Of a DNA stretch of 64,000 bases, positions 60,394-64,000 are shown in pieces. The notes under the pieces are model-generated. The model did not search any database, was not told where the DNA came from, and saw nothing but the letters and a program-made list of their open reading frames with translations. The stretch comes from Mycolicibacterium boenickei. GTDB taxonomy: Bacteria; Actinomycetota; Actinomycetes; Mycobacteriales; Mycobacteriaceae. The position numbers and the translations under genes are program-made. The DNA lies in NCBI RefSeq assembly GCF_010731295.1, contig NZ_AP022579.1, forward strand, positions 4,836,001 through 4,900,000, written 5' to 3'. Numbering within the stretch: position 1 is the first letter of the stretch; every line of letters starts with the position of its first letter.

Positions 60394-61503
60394 GTGTCCT
60401 ATCCGATTCCAGTCCAGTACCCGCCTCCTCAACACAGCGGAACCACCGCCCTGACCCGCGTTCTCGGGGTGTTGTTCCTTGTCGTACTGGTCGGCGGCTA
60501 CGTCGCCGCGGTGTTCTTGACCCGGCACATCTGGGCCGACCGCGAAGCCACCCGCCTGACATACTCGACCGCGTCCTCAAGTGGCTCCCCGCCGTCGGCC
60601 GATGCGCTGGCGAAAATGCGGGACGTCGTCGAGAACCGCCTTCATGGAATGGGCTTCTCCGGTTCGGAGGTCGCGACCGACGGAGATACCTTGGTGGCCA
60701 CGATCCCGAGTCGTGACCCAGATGTGGTGCGCGACATCACGATGCCAGGGCAGTTGATGATCCGTCCGGTGGTCCATGCCATGGCCGCCAAAGCCGAATC
60801 CCCGCCGACCGCCCCATCGACACCCGCACCCGGCACGGCCAAACCTGGTCAGGCACAACGTATTTCCGACGAGAAAACACTCCGGCAGGCCACCGACCCC
60901 TCGATGCAGATCCTGGCGCTGCAGTTCCAGGCGACACGCTGCGGCGACGACGACGTGCTCGCCGGCCACGACGACCCCAACCTGCCGCTGGTCACCTGCT
61001 CCGAAGACGGAGAAACCGTCTACCTGCTGGACAAGTCGATCATGAGCGGCGCGGAGATCAACGAGGCCGACTCGGGGTACAGCGAGGACGCGGGCCGGTA
61101 CGTGGTCGACGTGGGGTTCACCAGCGCCGGAACGAAGACCTGGGCGGACTTCACCACGGCCAACATCGGCACCCAGACCGCGTTCACCCTCGACACCCGG
61201 GTGGTCAGCGCCCCGGAGATCCGCGAGGCCATCACCGGCGGCCGAGTAGAGATCACCGGCGACTTCACCGCGGATTCGGCACGCGCACTCGTCGGCGTCC
61301 TGAAATCGGGGTCGCTGCCGTTCTCGTTGTCACTGGAGTCCTCGCAGGACGCGGTGCTGCCCGCAACGGTTTTCGCCAAACTGCTGCGCGGCCTCGTCAT
61401 CGCGGTAGGGATCTGCGTACTCGGGATCAGTGTCGCCGGTGTGGTGTACCTCGCCCGGCGCGGGCCCGGTACCGGAGCGCTCGGGGTCAGGCCGCCGACG
61501 TGA
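60394..61503 (+). CDS. SecD P1-domain-like membrane protein (stand-alone)
   Basis: The 369-residue protein has one N-terminal helix (about 21-43) and a C-terminal helix (about 331-351) around an extracytoplasmic domain. The domain resembles the periplasmic P1 head of Sec[68 protein letters not shown] (split here by family order). The typical SecD transmembrane bundle (five or six helices) is absent. True secD/secF lie beyond apt in related genomes. It may aid release of exported proteins alongside the two cyclophilins upstream, which form a row of exported folding factors with it. The GTG start has GAGGAGG upstream. Its 3' end overlaps rel by 17 bases. Confidence 0.85.
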   Translation: MSYPIPVQYPPPQHSGTTALTRVLGVLFLVVLVGGYVAAVFLTRHIWADREATRLTYSTASSSGSPPSADALAKMRDVVENRLHGMGFSGSEVATDGDTLVATIPSRDPDVVRDITMPGQLMIRPVVHAMAAKAESPPTAPSTPAPGTAKPGQAQRISDEKTLRQATDPSMQILALQFQATRCGDDDVLAGHDDPNLPLVTCSEDGETVYLLDKSIMSGAEINEADSGYSEDAGRYVVDVGFTSAGTKTWADFTTANIGTQTAFTLDTRVVSAPEIREAITGGRVEITGDFTADSARALVGVLKSGSLPFSLSLESSQDAVLPATVFAKLLRGLVIAVGICVLGISVAGVVYLARRGPGTGALGVRPPT

Positions 61504-63838
61504 CGCGGTAGACGTCGTACACGCCCTCCACGTTGCGCACCACGCTCAGCAGGTGACCCAGGTGTTTGGGATCGCCCATCTCGAAGGTGAACCGACTGAT
61601 CGCCACCCGGTCGTTGGACGTGGTCACCGACGCCGAGAGGATGTTGACCTTCTCATCGGCCAGCACCCGCGTCACGTCGGAGAGCAGGCGGTGCCGGTCC
61701 AGCGCCTCGACCTGGATGGCCACCAGGAACACCGACGACGGCGACGGCGCCCAGTTCACCTCGATGATGCGTTCCGACTGTTGTTGCAGCGAAGCCGCAT
61801 TCGTGCAGTCGGTGCGGTGCACGCTGACCCCACCACCGCGGGTCACGAAGCCCATGATGGTGTCGCCGGGCACCGGGGTGCAGCACTTGGCCAGCTTGGT
61901 CAGGGTTCCGGGCGCACCCGGCACCGCCACACCGGTGTCGTCGGTGCTGCGCTGCCGCACCGGCATGGTCAACGGGGTGGACCGCTCGGCGAGCTCGTCC
62001 TCGGCCGCATCGTCGCCGCCGAACTGCGCGAGCAGACGCTGCACGACATGGCGCGCCGAGACGTGACCCTCACCGACCGCGGTGTAGAGCGCTGAGACGT
62101 CCGTGTAGCGCAACTCGCGGGCCAGCGCACCCATGGAATCGGCATTGATCAAGCGTTGCAACGGAAGTCCGCCACGGCGGACCTCGCGCGCGATGGCGTC
62201 CTTGCCCGATTCCAGTGCCTCTTCGCGGCGTTCCTTGGCGAACCACTGCCGGATCTTGGCCTTCGCGCGCGGCGACACCACGAAGGTCTGCCAGTCGCGC
62301 GACGGCCCGGCGTTGGGCGCCTTCGAGGTGAACACCTCGACGACCTCACCGTTTTCCAGCTTGCGCTCCAGCGCGACGAGCCGGCCGTTGACCCGGGCGC
62401 CGATACAGCGATGGCCCACCTCGGTGTGCACCGCGTAGGCGAAGTCGACCGGGGTCGAGCCGGTCGGCAGGTTGATCACGTCACCCTTCGGCGTGAAGAC
62501 GAAGATCTCTTGCACCGCAAGGTCGTAACGCAACGACTCGAGGAACTCGCCGGGGTCCGCGGCCTCCCGCTGCCAGTCCAGCAGCTGGCGCATCCAGGCC
62601 ATGTCGTCGATCTCGGTCGCGGCGTGGCTCTGCGGAACTCCGTTGCGGCCCTTGGCTTCCTTGTAGCGCCAGTGCGCCGCGATGCCGTACTCCGCGGTGC
62701 GGTGCATGTCCCTGGTACGGATCTGCACCTCCAGCGGCTTGCCCTCGGGGCCGACCACCGTGGTGTGCAACGACTGGTAGACGCCGTAGCGCGGCTGGGC
62801 GATGTAGTCCTTGAACCGGCCCGCCATCGGTTGCCACAGCGAGTGCACGACGCCGACGGCCGCGTAGCAATCACGGATCTCGTCGCACAGGATCCGCACA
62901 CCGACCAGGTCGTGGATGTCGTCGAAGTCGCGGCCCTTGACGATCATCTTCTGGTAGATCGACCAGTAGTGCTTGGGCCTGCCCTCGACGACCGCGTTGA
63001 TCTTCATCGCGCTCAGCGCCACGCCGATCTCGGCGCGCACCTTGGCCAGGTAGGTATCGCGTGAGGGCGCCCGGTCAGCGACCAGCCGCACGATCTCCTC
63101 GTACTTCTTCGGGTGCAGGATCGCGAACGACAGATCCTCAAGCTCCCACTTGACGGTGGCCATGCCCAGCCGATGAGCAAGCGGCGCAATGACTTCCAGC
63201 GTCTCACGGGCCTTGCGGGCCTGCTTCTCAGGCGGCAGGAACCGCATGGTGCGCATGTTGTGCAGCCGGTCGGCCACCTTGATCACCAGCACCCGCGGAT
63301 CGCGGGCCATCGCGATGATCATCTTGCGGATGGTCTCGCCCTCGGCGGCCGAGCCGAGCACCACCTTGTCCAGCTTGGTCACGCCGTCGACGAGGTGGCC
63401 CACCTCGGCGCCGAACTCGGCGGTCAGGGCCTCCAGCGTGTACCCGGTGTCCTCCACGGTGTCGTGCAGCAGCGCGGCCACCAGCGTCGTGGTGTCCATG
63501 CCGAGCTCGGCCAGGATGTTGGCCACCGCCAGCGGATGGGTGATGTAGGGGTCACCAGATTTGCGGAGCTGGTCGGCGTGACGCTGCTCGGCGACGTCGT
63601 AGGCACGCTGCAACAGCTGCAGATCGGCCTTCGGATAGATCTCGCGGTGTACCGCGACCAAAGGCTCCAGGACCGGGTTGACCGCACTGCGCTGCGCGGT
63701 CATGCGGCGGGCGAGCCGGGCGCGCACCCGCCGTGAGGCGCTGGTCTTCGTGGCGTCGGGTCCCGTGGCGCCCGGCAACGCCGGAGGCGACTGCACCGCC
63801 TGGCCCGCAGTCGCGTCCGTACCCGTATCGCCGGCCAT
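61487..63838 (-). CDS. relA: Bifunctional (p)ppGpp synthetase/hydrolase
   Basis: The 783-residue RSH protein contains the HD hydrolase (HDTVEDTG, then HNMRTMRFL, residues about 80-210) and the synthetase domain ([20 protein letters not shown]). A TGS domain follows ([15 protein letters not shown]) and then a C-terminal ACT domain. The synthetase loop has the RFKD form of the RxKD motif that marks bifunctional Rel enzymes. It makes and degrades the stringent-response alarmone. ATG 63838 is preceded by GGAGGTGACG; the GTG at 63844 lies inside that ribosome site, so I reject it. It is the Rv2583c homologue, downstream of apt on the same strand. Confidence 0.97.
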   Translation of the reverse strand: MAGDTGTDATAGQAVQSPPALPGATGPDATKTSASRRVRARLARRMTAQRSAVNPVLEPLVAVHREIYPKADLQLLQRAYDVAEQRHADQLRKSGDPYITHPLAVANILAELGMDTTTLVAALLHDTVEDTGYTLEALTAEFGAEVGHLVDGVTKLDKVVLGSAAEGETIRKMIIAMARDPRVLVIKVADRLHNMRTMRFLPPEKQARKARETLEVIAPLAHRLGMATVKWELEDLSFAILHPKKYEEIVRLVADRAPSRDTYLAKVRAEIGVALSAMKINAVVEGRPKHYWSIYQKMIVKGRDFDDIHDLVGVRILCDEIRDCYAAVGVVHSLWQPMAGRFKDYIAQPRYGVYQSLHTTVVGPEGKPLEVQIRTRDMHRTAEYGIAAHWRYKEAKGRNGVPQSHAATEIDDMAWMRQLLDWQREAADPGEFLESLRYDLAVQEIFVFTPKGDVINLPTGSTPVDFAYAVHTEVGHRCIGARVNGRLVALERKLENGEVVEVFTSKAPNAGPSRDWQTFVVSPRAKAKIRQWFAKERREEALESGKDAIAREVRRGGLPLQRLINADSMGALARELRYTDVSALYTAVGEGHVSARHVVQRLLAQFGGDDAAEDELAERSTPLTMPVRQRSTDDTGVAVPGAPGTLTKLAKCCTPVPGDTIMGFVTRGGGVSVHRTDCTNAASLQQQSERIIEVNWAPSPSSVFLVAIQVEALDRHRLLSDVTRVLADEKVNILSASVTTSNDRVAISRFTFEMGDPKHLGHLLSVVRNVEGVYDVYRVTSAA

Positions 63839-63878
63839 CGTCACCTCCGCTCAACCTCCGAGAGTTCGAGGATATCCC

Positions 63879-64000
63879 TCACACCGTATGCAGGCTGGTG
63901 ACCTCCAGCGGTGCCACCACATCCCGACCGCCGAGGGCCGTCAATTCCAGCACCACCGCGGCGCTCAGCACGTTGGCCCCGCTCGCCTCGAGCAGCTGTC
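63879..64000 (-). CDS. apt: Adenine phosphoribosyltransferase, C-terminal part (truncated by window edge)
   Basis: The last 40 codons of a minus-strand gene are visible, ending at TGA (63879-63881). The peptide QLLEASGANVLSAAVVLELTAL and GGRDVVAPLEV is the final helix-strand of the adenine phosphoribosyltransferase fold, which in family members reads V-E-x-A-G-A-x-V-x-G-A-A-V-V-L-E-L. It salvages adenine to AMP. The gene lies 40 bases upstream of rel on the same strand, as in M. tuberculosis (apt, Rv2584c), and the two are probably co-transcribed. Most of the gene is outside the window. Confidence 0.85.
   Translation of the reverse strand, partial: QLLEASGANVLSAAVVLELTALGGRDVVAPLEVTSLHTV

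Noticed and set aside
63842..63844. GTG at 63844 as start of rel
   Set aside because: It lies within the GGAGGTGACG ribosome-binding sequence that fits ATG 63838.

Overview
The window looks like chromosome of a fast-growing mycobacterium (Mycolicibacterium type). It is very GC-rich, genes are tightly packed with many ATGA or GTGA stop/start overlaps, and GTG/TTG starts are common. The order of the conserved genes (rarA, transglutaminase/ATP-grasp block, aspS, dehydropantoate reductase-like, SRPBCC, YpfJ-type peptidase, radical SAM, hisS, glyoxalase-II-like, ppiB, rel, apt) follows the Rv2559c to Rv2584c segment of M. tuberculosis as I remember it. Large accessory blocks are inserted between these core genes. 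I see no tRNA, rRNA, CRISPR array, transposase or phage packaging gene, and no gene-free stretch longer than 300 bases.

Layout. 1-5.7 kb: ArsR/SRPBCC pair, rarA, DUF3097, SMR efflux, azoreductase with divergent TetR. 5.7-13.6 kb: four overlapping minus-strand genes (zinc metallopeptidase, two transglutaminase-like proteins, ATP-grasp/alpha-E fusion). 13.7-17.7 kb: GAP-family and DUF389 membrane proteins, HxlR regulator divergent from a thiolase, F420-type nitroreductase. 17.9-29.4 kb: a large ATPase-GAF-class III cyclase, then an eight-gene cluster starting with an HK97-fold, encapsulin-like shell protein. It continues with an all-trans polyprenyl diphosphate synthase, two small helical proteins, a CrtC-like protein, an SCP2-like protein, a phytoene-desaturase-like FAD oxidoreductase, and a Pro-rich protein with a duplicated Tyr/Trp/Gln motif. 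29.4-38.7 kb: aspS and conserved enzymes, an ECF-like sigma factor that appears to start at CTG, and an SRPBCC protein. 38.7-48.1 kb: a catabolic island (two TetR regulators, a flavin monooxygenase with an altered Baeyer-Villiger motif, a mycofactocin-type SDR, a thioesterase, an LLM flavin enzyme, an amidohydrolase, two acyl-CoA dehydrogenases) with shared operator sequences. 48.1-50.7 kb: a radical SAM protein with a perfect mycobacterial LexA box, an alpha/beta hydrolase, and a secreted protein. 50.9-55.7 kb: urtABCDE urea transporter. 55.7-56.45 kb: a small membrane protein between inverted 39-base repeats. 56.45-64 kb: hisS, an MBL hydrolase, two tandem cyclophilins, a stand-alone SecD-like protein, rel and the end of apt.

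The most interesting part is 22.27-29.40 kb. All seven junctions after the shell gene are gaps or overlaps of only a few bases, so shell and isoprenoid enzymes are very probably co-expressed. I read it as a candidate protein nanocompartment for isoprenoid metabolism. A cyclic-nucleotide-type cyclase lies directly upstream. The shell assignment rests on pattern recognition of the HK97 fold in the sequence; cargo, product and novelty are inference.
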